64,000 nt of DNA from Cladorrhinum sp. PSN259 (Eukaryota > Ascomycota > Sordariomycetes > Sordariales > Podosporaceae): contig MU867063.1 of the NCBI GenBank assembly GCA_033725935.1, forward strand, positions 429,694-493,693. The letters are read 5' to 3'. The position numbers were made by a program, and so were the translations under genes. The notes beneath the pieces are model-generated. The model made no database searches and had not been told where the DNA came from. It saw only the letters and a program-made list of their open reading frames with translations. Every line of letters starts with the position of its first letter. The stretch's first letter is position 1. Below are positions 34,730-45,854 of this stretch, one piece after another.

Positions 34730-37700
34730 ATGGCGGGCATTGAGCAGTTGGAGATCCACAGCAAGGTATGCCATACATCTCCTTTTGCCATTCCCATGGG
34801 CCTTTCCTCAATTGACGATTAGATATACAGGCCTACATTGTGCGATGGGTGAAAGTCGACGCCGGCCACACAATCTCATGGAGTGTGCAGCCGCATAAGA
34901 AGTCAATGTAACTCGGACCCCTTCCAGTCTCCATGCCCCCGAACCCTTACTTACATGTGTGCCGTCTCGTCACAGAAACTTTGCGATTGTTAAACACCCA
35001 GGCACTGGGGCGACGAACCTCGCCTCGATGCCCGATGAAGGAAACCTCCCCGAGCAGCATACCGAAGGCGTCGCCGAAACCAAGTCCGGTCTTTTTGCGA
35101 AGCGAGATGCCAGCACCGCTCAGGATCAACTTGCGAAGAAGGGGTTCATACCGATACTATGGCATGGGAAATGTGAGGCCGACAAGGTTTCCGTAGGAAC
35201 CTACGACGTCACTCAGAGCGGCATGTTCGGTCTAGTCTTTGACAATACTTTCTCGAAACAAACATCAAAGACGGCCACGTTCGTTCTCCTAACGTACCCG
35301 ACCGGAAAGCCTCCCCAGACGGCCCGTCACCTGCCCAACCTCCAGGCAGGCCCGACCGCAAGCTCGAGTAGAACTAGCTTGGGGAAACACTCCAACAGCC
35401 CACACGCTGGCGGCGTTACATCGGAATCCGTCGATAGTCTGCCTTCTAGGGCGCGCGCTCTATCTACCGCCAAGAGCGAGAACGGCGCGTCGAGCCCTTA
35501 TCATGTTGGCGTTCTACTCAAGAGGAGACGCAAGAAGGGACAAGGGCACGCCAAGCGCTTCTTTTCGCTCGATTACACTACGTGTACCTTGTCTTACTAT
35601 CAGAATCGCAACTCGTCAGCTCTTAGGGGGGCGATCCCCTTGAGTTTGGCTGCCGTCGCCGCTGACGAAAGACGTCGCGAAATCACAATCGACTCCGGAG
35701 CCGAGATCTGGCATCTGAAGGCATCCAACCCAAGGGAATTTAGCGAATGGGCGCGCGCATTGGAAAGGGCCAGCAAGATTGCTCGAGGAGTCGAGGCTCC
35801 CGTTGTTGCAGTCCCAACCGGATCCAAGGGCAGCACTACTCAGCCTACAAACGTGACAAATGCCAACTCCCAGCATGAGGAAGATATGGAATGGAGGCAG
35901 GTTGAGTCTCTGGTTAGCAGGATAGTCGGGACCAGGGACGCTCTCCGGCGGTTGGTTAAGGATATGTCCGTTCAGAACCAAAGACCTGGCACTTCGGGGT
36001 ACCTGTCGCCGAGCACACCGACCTTGCATGAGGAATCCGATGGATACTTCACTCCTGTAGGTGGTCAGAGTCAAACCGACCTCAACAAGCGGTCTTTCTG
36101 GAAGCGCAAGGCTAGTAGCGGTGCGCAGTCTCCGCTTACACCGCATGCCAATCTCCCTGTTCCGCCAACGTCGGCACCGACTTCTGCGCCCAATGGTTCC
36201 AAGAAGCCATACGGAGCGCTGCAGCAGGAAGACTCAAACACTTACGAAAACTGCACGGCCTTATTGAAGGATTTGGATTCAGTTGTTGTCGAGTTTTCAA
36301 CTCTGCTCGCTACGAGCAAGCGAAGACGTCTCCCAGCTCAAGTCGCGGCGCAACCCAGACACAGCATGGAGTCCACTTCTACTATTGATGAGTTCTTTGA
36401 CGCCGAGGCTGGAGAAACGGGTGACCGTTCTCAGAGCCAGTTGATGATAATCAAGAATAACCAAAGCGATGGAGAGGAGGACGACACGCCCGGTTCTGAC
36501 GTGGAAGAGGAGGTATCTATCCACGAATCCTCGTCTGCGTCTTCATGCGAGGAGGAAGATGATTCCGCTCCCAATGCCGACGAAGCTACGAACCTCTTCC
36601 CTGCCAAACCCAAGTCACTGACTCCTTTACCTATCACGGACGCTGTTGTCAGAAGAAAGACGATTCCGCCCGCAAAAGTTGCTCCTCCCAGTTTGATCGC
36701 GTTTGTACGCAAGAACGTCGGTAAGGATCTTAGCACGATTAGTATGCCCGTTTCTGCCAACGAACCGACGTCGATGCTGCAGCGAGTTGCGGAGCAGCTA
36801 GAGTATGCGCAGCTGCTTGATGCTGCTTCTAAGCAGGCTAATCCGAAAGAGAGACTGCTGTACGTTACTGCTTTTGCGGTTTCGCAGTTTAGTAAGGAGC
36901 GCGCCAAGGAGAGATCGATCAGAAAACCGTTTAATCCCTTGCTCGGGGAGACTTATGAGATGGTGAGGGGAGATAGTGAGACTCCTGGCGGGTTTAGACT
37001 TATTGTGGAGAAGGTGCAGCATAGGCCTGTTGTGAGGATGGCTATGCAGGCCGATAGTGCGTTGTGGAGCTTTAGCCAGGCACCGGCGCCCACGCAGAAG
37101 TTTTGGGGAAAGAGTGCCGAGATTACTATGGAAGGGAGGGTTAGAGTGAGCCTGAGGTTACAGGATGGGACAGATGAGTTTTACTCGTGGAATATCGCTA
37201 CGGTTTTCTTGAGGAATGTGGTGATGGGAGAGAAGTATGTTGAACCCGTGGGGACGATGCATGTCGTTAATGATTCTACGGGCGCCAAAGCTGCAGTGGA
37301 ATTTAGGAGTAAGGGTGTGTTTGGTGGGAGGGGAGAGGAAGTGGTGGTTGAGAGCTTTGGGCCCGATGGGAAACATGCTGGTGTAAGCCTGCAGGGTACT
37401 TGGACTGGAGGATTGAAGATGAACCCTGGCGGCAAGGAGGTTTGGATACCCGGCAAGTTGGTGGATAATTACCAGCAGACCTATGGTATGACGCAGTTTG
37501 CGGCGGGATTGAATGAGATTACGACTGTTGAGAAGGGTAAACTGCCGCCGACGGATACTAGGCTGAGGCCGGATCAGAGGTTGGCGGAGAATGGGGAGTT
37601 GGATAAGGCTGAGGAGTGGAAGGTTAAGCTGGAGGAGGCTCAGAGGATTAGGAGAAGGGTGTTGGAGGATAGCGGGGAGGAGTACAAAGCCAGGTGGTTT

Positions 37701-37826
37701 GTGAAGGTTCAGGATGGGGGTGGTGATGGTGATGAGGTTTGGAAGCTGAAGGGAGGGAAGGATGGGTATTGGGAGGAGAGGGCTCGGGGGGAATGGGGAG
37801 GGGTTGTCGATATTTTTGAGGGCTAG
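34730..37826 (+). CDS. OSH3: Oxysterol-binding protein-related protein, Osh3 type
   Basis: Exons are 34730-34765, 34831-34907 and 34976-37826, giving 987 residues. The two tiny 5' exons rebuild a GOLD-like start (AYIVRWVKVDAGHTISWSV, then NFAIVKHPGTG and a late YDVTQSGMFGLVFDNTFSK). A PH domain spans about 213-300 (VGVLLKRRRKKGQGHAKRFF). The lipid-transfer domain runs from about 615 to the end, with the signature FNPLLGETYE near 690 and EKVQHRPVV in place of the common EQVSHHPP. GOLD, PH and ORD in this order define the Osh3 subgroup, which moves lipids at ER-plasma membrane contacts and controls PI4P. An acidic stretch near 520-560 lies between PH and ORD. No VAP-binding FFAT motif was clearly seen. 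Confidence 0.92.
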
Positions 37827-38656
37827 GAGGGGCAGTAGCTGTTAAACTGGTAATTGGTAATTGGTTATATAGATGGATATTTTAGACTTTCAAGTTCTCT
37901 TTGGTTTGGCTTTGGCTTTGAAAGAATTCGGTGTTGTGTAGGAGTGGCAAGCATTCGATTTCCGTTACTGATGTGGTGGGAAATAAAACATAAAATATTT
38001 GGTCCAGGCAACATGTGATACAGTGTTATACTCTATTTTGACTATCGACCATGATTCTTTCTGTCTGGGTGCCAGTGGAGGTGGACGTCTCTCTCCTCTC
38101 CTCGCCAAGAACCGTCAGAAGCCGATGTAACTAGATCCATCTTCTGATGAATGAATGAGAGATATAATAGGCGGAATTTCTCAACTTTGACGAAAGCCGA
38201 AGACGTGAGCGACTTTGGTTGCGGTCCGTCCCCCCTCATCATGCAGGGGGCATGATTGCCCTCGCGGCTAATTGGGAAAACAAAAGTTGGAGAAGCACCA
38301 CCACCACCACCACCACCACCTTTCTCCTCATTCTCACAGATGGGTTGTGATGAGTGATATCTTCCATGCCGCTCGTTTCGTTCAACCACCACCACCACCA
38401 CCACCACTACCACCAACCTCACCCGTCGGCTCCACATGTATATTTGGATTTGGAGAGTGGGATGTACATGTACAAGACAAGGAGGAGACGGTGGGGGGTT
38501 CACTAACCAACATATCTATCTATCCATCCATATATATATATCTACATTATCTATCTATAACATTGTATAAACTTACCTCAGTTCACCCTATCTAAACCTC
38601 TTTTTTGTCCTTCTTACTACATTCCCAATTGTTAGTCTCTCTCTGTCAAAAACAAC
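37827..38656. other. Intergenic with CAC trinucleotide tracts
   Basis: 0.83 kb between the Osh3-like gene and the DUF2264 gene. It holds two CAC trinucleotide runs and TATC-rich sequence before the start at 38657. No gene is supported. Confidence 0.6.
38296..38413. repeat. Two CAC trinucleotide tracts
   Basis: Runs of CAC/CCA units occupy about 38296-38320 and 38386-38413, upstream of the DUF2264 gene. Confidence 0.85.
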
Positions 38657-40893
38657 ATGGCATATCCCAACTACTCCCCGGAAAACAAAACAAAAGGAGG
38701 AATCCTCCTGGGCCACGGCGTCCCCCACCCGTTCTCCTCCGTCGACATATCAGGCCGCTCCTCCGTCCAGGAATTACTCGGCACGCTCCTCGATCCCCTT
38801 GAGCCTTTCTTCTCTCCGTCTAAAGCGCGCATCCGATGCCCGGGTGCGACGGCAGTGAGGTTCGACCAGACTGCCTCAGAGGTGGAAGGAATATGCAGGC
38901 CCCTGTGGGGTCTAGCTTGCTTGTTGGCCGGCGGGGGCAAGTATAAGGGGACGCAGTGGTGGATTGACGGTATCAGGTCCGGGACTGATCCGAAGTCAAA
39001 GGAGTACTGGGGCTGGCCGAGGGATAACGACCAGAGAATGGTCGAGATGTGTCCTTTGGGGTTCGCACTTGCTGTTGCGCCCGAGATCTGGGACGGGTTG
39101 GGGGAGGAGGGGAAAAAGAATGTCGAGGGGTGGTTGGGGAATAGTGTTAACGAGAAGACGTGAGTACGATATCATTTCATGTGTAACAAGTTTGGGGGGA
39201 GGGAAAAGGGGAAAACTAATGATGACTTGATAAAATTAGGATGCCAAATACGAATTGGTTGTGGTTCCGGGTGTTTGCTAATCTGGGACTGAAGAAGAAT
39301 GGGGGCAAGTTCAGCCAGGAGCGGCTGGACGCCGACATCGAGCATCTGAATACCTTTTATAGGGGTGACGGCTGGTCGAACGACGGTCCCGAGGGGATCC
39401 ACCAGATGGATTACTACTCCAGCAGCTTTGCCATTCATTTTCTGCAGCTGCTGTATGCGAATTTGGCCGGGGAGGACGAGCCGGAACGGGCGGCCGAGTT
39501 TAAGAAGAGGGCGCAGATGGCTGCGCTTGATTTGGCTCACTATTATGATGAGGAAGGTGAGAAATTTATTCAAGCTTTTACATTGGCGTTGGAATAATAT
39601 CAGAAACTGACTGGCAGAAAAAAATCAGGACGCTCCATCCCCTTCGGCAGAAGCGTAGGCTACCGCTTCGCCATGGTCTCCTTCTGGGGAGCCCTCGCCT
39701 ACGCCAACGTCGACCTCCCCGCCCCGCTGACCTGGGGAATGGTAAAGGGTATCGTCCTCCGCCATCTCCGCTGGTGGCAGACCCAGCACGACATGTGGAC
39801 GCCCGCTGGGACCCTCACGATCGGGTACTCGTACCCAAACATGTACATGGCAGAAAACTACAACAGCCCCGGCTCCCCTTACTGGGCCTGCCTGGCATTC
39901 ATCTGCCTCGCCGTCCCCGAGACCCACCCCTTCTGGACGTCCAAAGAAGAGAACCACTGGGCCGTCATCCCTCCCCAGAAGGCTCTGCCCCAACCGGGCC
40001 ACATAATGACCAACCTAGGCGGACACTGCTTCCTCCTGTCCTCCGGCCAGGCGTGCTCTTACCCGATGAAGGGGACCCACGCCAAGTACGGCGCCTTCGC
40101 CTACTCGTCCGCCTACGCATACTCGGTCCCCCCGGGACTTTTCACTCTCGAGCAGTACGCGCTGGCCTCCCAGCTGGGCCTCTCGGACGACGGGGGCGAG
40201 TACTGGAAGACCCGCCGCCTGTCCAAATCCCAGCTCATCCACCGCGGCGATAACGACAACTTGCTACCCCTGCTCGAATCCCTCTGGTCCCCGTTCCCAG
40301 ACGTGCACATAAAGACTTATCTGATTCCCCCCGTCGAGTCCCACCCGAACTGGCATTTACGCGTTCACCGCATCCACGCCGAAGGGAGGGAGGTCCAAAC
40401 GGCCGACGGATCCTTTGCCATCTGCAACGAGAGAAGCTCAGACGGCCGATACTTGGATGCGTACAATGACAGCACCACTGGCACGACGGCGACGACGACG
40501 CCCCGCGAGGGGACTTCACCAAAGCTGATAGGCAACTACGATCTTGCCACGCCGGAGGCCTGGGCTCCAGGGAAGGAGGGAGCGTTTATCGTGTCAAACA
40601 AGGCGGGCGCGGTGGGGATCAAAGCGCTGGAAGAGAAGGAGAGTGAGGCAGCAAGGAGAACGGCAACGCTCGTGAATGCCGATCCGAACTCGAATCTGGT
40701 CGAGGCCAGGACTGCGATCCCGACCCTGCAGGGAGTCGTGAAGAAGGGGGAGAAGGTGTGGTACGTCAGCGGGATCTATGCGAAGCCGCCAAAGAATAAG
40801 GGCGCGAAGAGTGAAGAAGAATACTTGGACGGGTGGGATAAAGTGCCGGAGATTCCTGCGTGGTTGAGGGATGAGATTGAAAAGGATTCTTGA
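38657..40893 (+). CDS. DUF2264-family protein
   Basis: Exons are 38657-39159, 39240-39556 and 39629-40893 (donors GTGAGT and GTGAGA; acceptors ATTAG and ATCAG), giving 694 residues. Recognisable family blocks are GICRPLWGLACLLAGGG, YWGWPRDNDQRMVEMCPLG, PNTNWLWFRVFANLGLKKNGG, DGWSNDGPEGIHQMDYYSSS, GRSIPFGRSVGYRFAMVSFW and YNSPGSPYWACLAFICLA. DUF2264 proteins have an alpha/alpha-toroid-like N-terminal part resembling glycoside hydrolases and polysaccharide lyases, with no proven activity in fungi. There is no clear signal peptide, so it is probably intracellular. The C-terminal third has a Thr-rich insert (near 40480) and a Lys-rich tail. It converges on the phosphoserine aminotransferase gene 230 bp away. 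Confidence 0.9.
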
Positions 40894-41123
40894 AAAGGGG
40901 AATTTTTTAATTTTATTTTGTAAAATCCTTTCAATGTCTGAGTATGTAGCTGGATATTTGATGATTATCATGACTATAATAAAATGAACGAAAAAAAAAT
41001 ACGTTCTAGTGTGGAGGGAAAATGTTTTGCTCAAAAGAATTCGTCGAGTTTGCAGAAGAAATACCAAGGTTAAATTTTACCCCCTTTTCTAACTTTCTAC
41101 AAATCTTCCAAACACACCAAAAC

Positions 41124-42525
41124 CTAAGCCTTTGCGAACTCATCAATGAACTTGGCAAGTTTCTCGGCTCCTTCGACAGGAATCGAGTTGTAATTGCTTG
41201 CACGGATGCCACCCACGCTGCGATGGCCCTTAAGGCCGGTAAGATGCAGGGCAGTTGCCTCCTTGAGGAATGTCTTTTCCATATCATCCACGTTGCCGTT
41301 CTGTAAACTAAAGTCAGTATTTTCTGTAGGTTCATTTATCAAAGCCTATCTATAAGCAATACATACCTTGGTAACGCGGAAGCAAATGTTCATCTTGGAG
41401 CGGACAGACTTGTCGGGAACGATTCGGTACACCTCAGGGTGGGCCTCAAGTGCAGAGTAGATGAGGTCGGCCTTCTTCTCGGCATCGGCCTGCTGGCCGT
41501 CAACCTTGTTGGGGTAGGTGCGGAGCAGCTTCTTGAGAACCTGGCCGGCGATATACACACTGTTTCCTCCCGTCAGTTTTTCTCTCTCAGCTTATATGAA
41601 AAGGGGAAAATACTCACTCAAAGATGCTCAAGGTATTGTACAAGCTGTTGTTCTTGGCAATAATCTCGTACTGGAGAATAATAGGAGGGATGGGCAGGCC
41701 AAGCTTCCTCAAAAGAGGAGCGCTGGGCTGAACGACTGAAGGGGGCAGGAAACTCTTCTTGAGAATAGCAACGGCAACACCGGTGGAGCCGAGGTTCTTT
41801 TGAGCACCGAAGAAGATGAGCGAGAAGTTGCTCACGGGGATTCTCCTTGAAAGAATGTTGGACGACATGTCAGACACGACAATGGGGCCAGATCCGTCCG
41901 CCTTTGGTGCCAGCACGGCAGGGAACTCTGGGAACTCGACGCCATCAACCGTCTCGTTGTCGCAGTAGTAGACCAAGGCGGCGTCCTTGCTAAGCTTCCA
42001 GGTGCTCTGGTCCGGGATCTTGCCAAACTTGCCGTCATTGACGGTCCGGGCATCGGTGACGATGTTGACGTACTCGGGTCCGAGGAGACGAACGGCCTCC
42101 TGGTAGGCTTTGAGAGACCAGCTGCCGGTGATGATGTAGTCGACCTTGAGGTCAGACTCGACACGCTTGCGGAGGGCACCGACAATGGCCGCCTCGTCCT
42201 CACTGCCGAGCTCCTTGGCGATGGCGGCGTATTGGCGTGCTACCCAAGCGCCGACGAGGTTGTAGACGGAGGCGGCGAACTCGCCGGTACCGCCGGCCTG
42301 CATGAAGATGGTCTCATAGTCTGAGGGAATGTCGAGGTAGGTGGCCAGATCCTCCTTGGCCTCCTTGATGATGTTTGAAGCAAGCTCGGAGCGATGACTG
42401 TGCTCTGCGATACCCAAGCCAGTACCGTTGTAGTCGAGGAGAGCTTTTGAGGCCAGCTCAAGGACATCGGTGGGAAGGTAGGCCGGGCCGGCGCCGAAAT
42501 ACGTGATGTTGGCACGAGTAGGCAT
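41124..42525 (-). CDS. SER1: Phosphoserine aminotransferase
   Basis: Exons in order are 41618-42525, 41367-41559 and 41124-41300, giving 425 residues. The splices rebuild LSIFDVYIAGQVLKK and RVTK-NGNVDDMEKTF. The PLP-binding lysine is Lys243 in IFFGAQKNLGSTG; the N-terminus YFGAGPAYLP and the C-terminus HRSVGGIRASNYNS are typical of the family. The enzyme is a class V aminotransferase that converts 3-phosphohydroxypyruvate and glutamate to 3-phosphoserine and 2-oxoglutarate, the second step of serine synthesis from glycolysis. It also serves vitamin B6 synthesis in bacteria, but that role is not expected here. It is probably cytosolic. It shares a long divergent promoter with the SDR-like gene. 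Confidence 0.95.
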
Positions 42526-44106
42526 TTTCTGATTTCTTTTTCTTTGTTAAAAGATAAAAATATGAGAACGAGGCTCAATTGGAACTCAATCGATGTATTT
42601 CCAAATAAATACTCGGTCTGAAGACAAGGTTGGATGACTCCTTTATTTTTTAGTTTCTGACTCTTTTTCTGAAGTGCTCATTAAATGTATTTCATCTCCC
42701 TCTCTCTCTCTCTCTCTCCTGGTCTTCAACGCGCGGGGCATTTCCATCTTTTTTATGGACCCCGCCTTTGCCCCCCCATCCAATTCGAAGCGAGGGTTTT
42801 GAGGAACCTGGGCAAGAAGCAACTCTTCCCGTCCAATGGGTGCATGTCCCGAGTCGGAACAGACTTAAAGAGAAGACTCAAGGAGGTCCCCCGGTGTCGG
42901 CTTGGCCATTCTCGCCATTTTTGTCGCCCACTGAGGAACCGTTGTGAGCAATTGAAGATGACGTGACTCACGCTTTCAGGTGCTTTCCCCAGATTTTACG
43001 CAAGTGTTTTACAGGGGCTAAAGCGTCAGTGCGTGGGGTTTACAGGGGATTGCTGCCGGCCGGGTCGGAGAGGGGTCGGGCGGGGTGGGGGCTTGCATAC
43101 CGAGACGGCGGGGGTTTCTTGTTGATTTGGAATTATTAACTCCGGGTTCCTAGAGATCATCGAGAAGGGTAGGTACCTGGTATTTGCCTTTAGAGTTTTG
43201 GAGATCGGGGATGGAAGAGAAGATTCACACCTAGACTAGTGGAAAACTTAGATGAGTGTACGCGGGGTTAAGAGTGTGGTCTCGGCATTTGATCTGCTCA
43301 CCGAAAGGGACTCAGGCTCCTGTCCCTGAACTTTACCTTTCCCATTGTTTGGTAGAAGACATATTGATGTACGACCCCCTTATTTATGGCACAGTATTAA
43401 ATCCACGAATAATCCACGTTCAGGAGGAAAATCTTCTTTTTGTCATGAATTTATAAGATCGAACTTCTTCCAAAGAGGCACATACTTAACCCGGTTGTTT
43501 GTTCGGGAAATTGCGTGTCACCGTCGCAGCCCGCCTGAATCTCAGCACCATCAAGATGTGAGATGCGCCATGGCGTGTCAAGCCTTTAAGATGATCCGCC
43601 TTCAACAACAAGCTCAGCCCTGGACTTTTCGGAAGACATCCGAACTCCCCCCTGTCGATGACACGCCGTTTGAGCCTCATCTCGGCAGCACAGGAAACAA
43701 CAACATAAACATCTGCCGTGGTCCACAAGCCGAAGCTCAGGCCTTCGAACCGCTAGAACGGTAGAGCCTCTCTCACTAAACTGAATAAGAAGCAGGCAGG
43801 GTCTATCACCACCATCACTATTTCTTTCTCACTTACAGAAGAATCCTGTGGAGTTCGGAAGATATAACAAAACGAGCCTAACCCACACCAACTACTTTAC
43901 CCGCACCAACGAGGTCGCTTATTACCTCTACAGCATCCCGCATCTGTCTGATCGCCCAGAATGGCTGAACAGCCCCCTCAACTAACCCGGAAGGCTTCGG
44001 AGGCTGGCCCGTCAACAGCGCGGCAAACACACTCGATACCGTCCGTATCATTCCGTGCGCTGCCCTTTTTCTTCTTATAGCTTTCATTCTTAGGGATTGA
44101 CTTCTA
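42526..44106. other. Long divergent intergenic region
   Basis: 1.6 kb between the phosphoserine aminotransferase (-) and the SDR-like gene (+). It has a CT dinucleotide run near 42692-42718. I see no supported gene; open frames here lack ATG starts or protein character. Confidence 0.55.
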
Positions 44107-45189
44107 ATGGACAAAACAGCAACGCACAACTCCCCACGGACTTGGTTCCTCACTTCCGCGCTCTCGCCACTCTGCATCCGCTTAATTCGGCTGCTGCTCC
44201 AACATGGCGACTACGTCGTGGCATGTCTTCCACCGGCAGAAATCGAGAACGAGGATCGAAGTGCCGAGTTCCGCCAGCTGATCAATGAGTGCAAGAGCGA
44301 CCGTGCTGACCGTGAAGGGTGGAAAGACAGAATCCGTGGCATTCGCTGCGATGGCCGTGTCATGGGCCAATGTGGTGCTGCTATTGCCGAAGCTGTGCAG
44401 GTGTTTGGCCGCATAGACATCTTGCTGTGTTGCAAGTTTGAAGCAGTCATTGGCACTGTTGAGGAACTTTCTACCAGCCCTACGACTCGTAATCTAGTCA
44501 GAGACCAGTTTGAAACAATCTTCTTCTCTCAGGTCAACTTCATCAAGGCCGCACTTCCTCAGTTCCGCGCCCAGCATACGGGGCACATCATGATTCTGAC
44601 CAGCATTGGCGGCCATATCGGCACCCCAGGCATGTCCATATACACAGCTGCCACCTGGGCTCTTGAGGGTTACTGCGACTCGCTCGCCTACGAGATTGCT
44701 CCATTCAACATCAAAGTCACCGTGGTGCAGCCAAACAAGGAGATTTTGAGTCTGACCAACAAAATCATCTTTGCGCCGCAACTACCATACTACGACTCAG
44801 AATTCAACCCAGCGCCTAGTGTTAGGGAGATTTACGGAAATGTCCTCAACGCGAATCCCGAGACAGCCATAGAGCAATCCGAGGAAGAAATTCAGTACCG
44901 GTACCCCAAGCTTCCTGCAGCTGCCTACGACAAGCTGGTAATGGAAACAGTACACGCCCTGACGGCCATTGGAGGCCACGAAAACCCACCCGCCAGACAT
45001 ATTGTCGGGTTTGATGGCGCCCTTGCCGTCAAGGAGAAGCTCAAGACGGTCACTGAGGAGCTGGAGGATTTTGTCGAGGCCAGTGTGGCTGTGGATATCT
45101 TTGAGAGTGAGCTCAAGACTGAGGCGAGAGAGGGTAGGAGTATGATGATGGATGACAATGCTGGAGGCATGTCCATGTCAGGCATGTGA
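44107..45189 (+). CDS. Short-chain dehydrogenase/reductase-fold protein with lost catalytic motifs
   Basis: Single exon, 360 residues. The fold is SDR: an early beta-alpha unit (RTWFLTSALSPLCIRLIRLL), then GRIDILLCCKFEAVIGTVEE, QVNFIKAALPQFRAQHTGHI, ILTSIGGHIGTPGMSIYTAA and EGYCDSLAYEIAPFNIKVTV. The usual residues are missing. The TGxxxGIG cofactor loop is TSALSPLC (16-23). NNAG is replaced by CCKF (108-111). The YxxxK pair is Y179-T-A-A-T183, so the catalytic lysine is a threonine. Ser166 and Tyr179 remain. The tail of about 150 residues is longer than in classical SDRs and ends Met/Asp-rich. I infer a non-catalytic or altered protein, perhaps regulatory. The reading frame is intact with normal codon use, so it does not look like a pseudogene. 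Confidence 0.82.
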   Translation: MDKTATHNSPRTWFLTSALSPLCIRLIRLLLQHGDYVVACLPPAEIENEDRSAEFRQLINECKSDRADREGWKDRIRGIRCDGRVMGQCGAAIAEAVQVFGRIDILLCCKFEAVIGTVEELSTSPTTRNLVRDQFETIFFSQVNFIKAALPQFRAQHTGHIMILTSIGGHIGTPGMSIYTAATWALEGYCDSLAYEIAPFNIKVTVVQPNKEILSLTNKIIFAPQLPYYDSEFNPAPSVREIYGNVLNANPETAIEQSEEEIQYRYPKLPAAAYDKLVMETVHALTAIGGHENPPARHIVGFDGALAVKEKLKTVTEELEDFVEASVAVDIFESELKTEAREGRSMMMDDNAGGMSMSGM

Positions 45190-45854
45190 TTTGGGATCCT
45201 GAAATTCTTCAAGAGAAGCCATCTCTATTTTTCTTTACCAGTTGTGACTATTTAGGGACTATTTGGGGGTATGGATTTTGCTGGAAAGCAAGGCGGATAA
45301 CAGGTTCTTGGTACTAGATATAGCTTCCTATATCTTTGACTCTAGTGTATGAATTTTGATGCTCACCCAGCTATGTAGCATCTGGATGGATGATTGATTC
45401 CGGGATGAAGGGAGCTGGTGGCACGCCAGGGCCGCCGTTACAGGGGCTCCTGGGCCCAGATCTGCAGGAACATCGGGCCAATTATAGCGCCCAAAGCTCC
45501 ACCCTTGTTCCATTGCATCAACGCCGAACAACGGGAGCTGTCGCATTGGACGCCATTAAACAACTGAACCTTACCTTGGATACATCAAAGCCGAATTTCA
45601 AGATTGTAGCTTCCGGTGTTGATCTAACCCCCTTCACGGCTTCTAGTCTGTCGAATTCCACTCCTATAGAGCTTTACCTTCCATCATCCGTGATATACTT
45701 TGTTCCATAACTACGCGGATCGTTCAACGCCATCAAGCTTCGAGACATCGTCCTCCTGTTTCGACATGTTCTTCCCCTGACTTGAGCATATCCCCTCTCC
45801 CGAACTACCGCGCAAAAATCGAACCCCCCGACTGCGAATGTGCCCAGAGTAATA
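45190..45854. other. Intergenic before TRS120
   Basis: 0.67 kb on the same strand between the SDR-like gene and TRS120. An open frame at 45390-45710 has no recognisable domain and is probably leader sequence. Confidence 0.55.

Noticed and set aside
38657..41123. Possible biosynthetic cluster of DUF2264, SDR-like and aminotransferase genes
   Set aside because: The aminotransferase is the housekeeping serine enzyme and the SDR-like protein lacks catalytic residues. No core synthase, regulator or transporter is present, so there is no cluster.
45390..45710. 106-codon ORF upstream of TRS120
   Set aside because: No known motif, and it ends 145 bp before the TRS120 start; most likely promoter or leader sequence.
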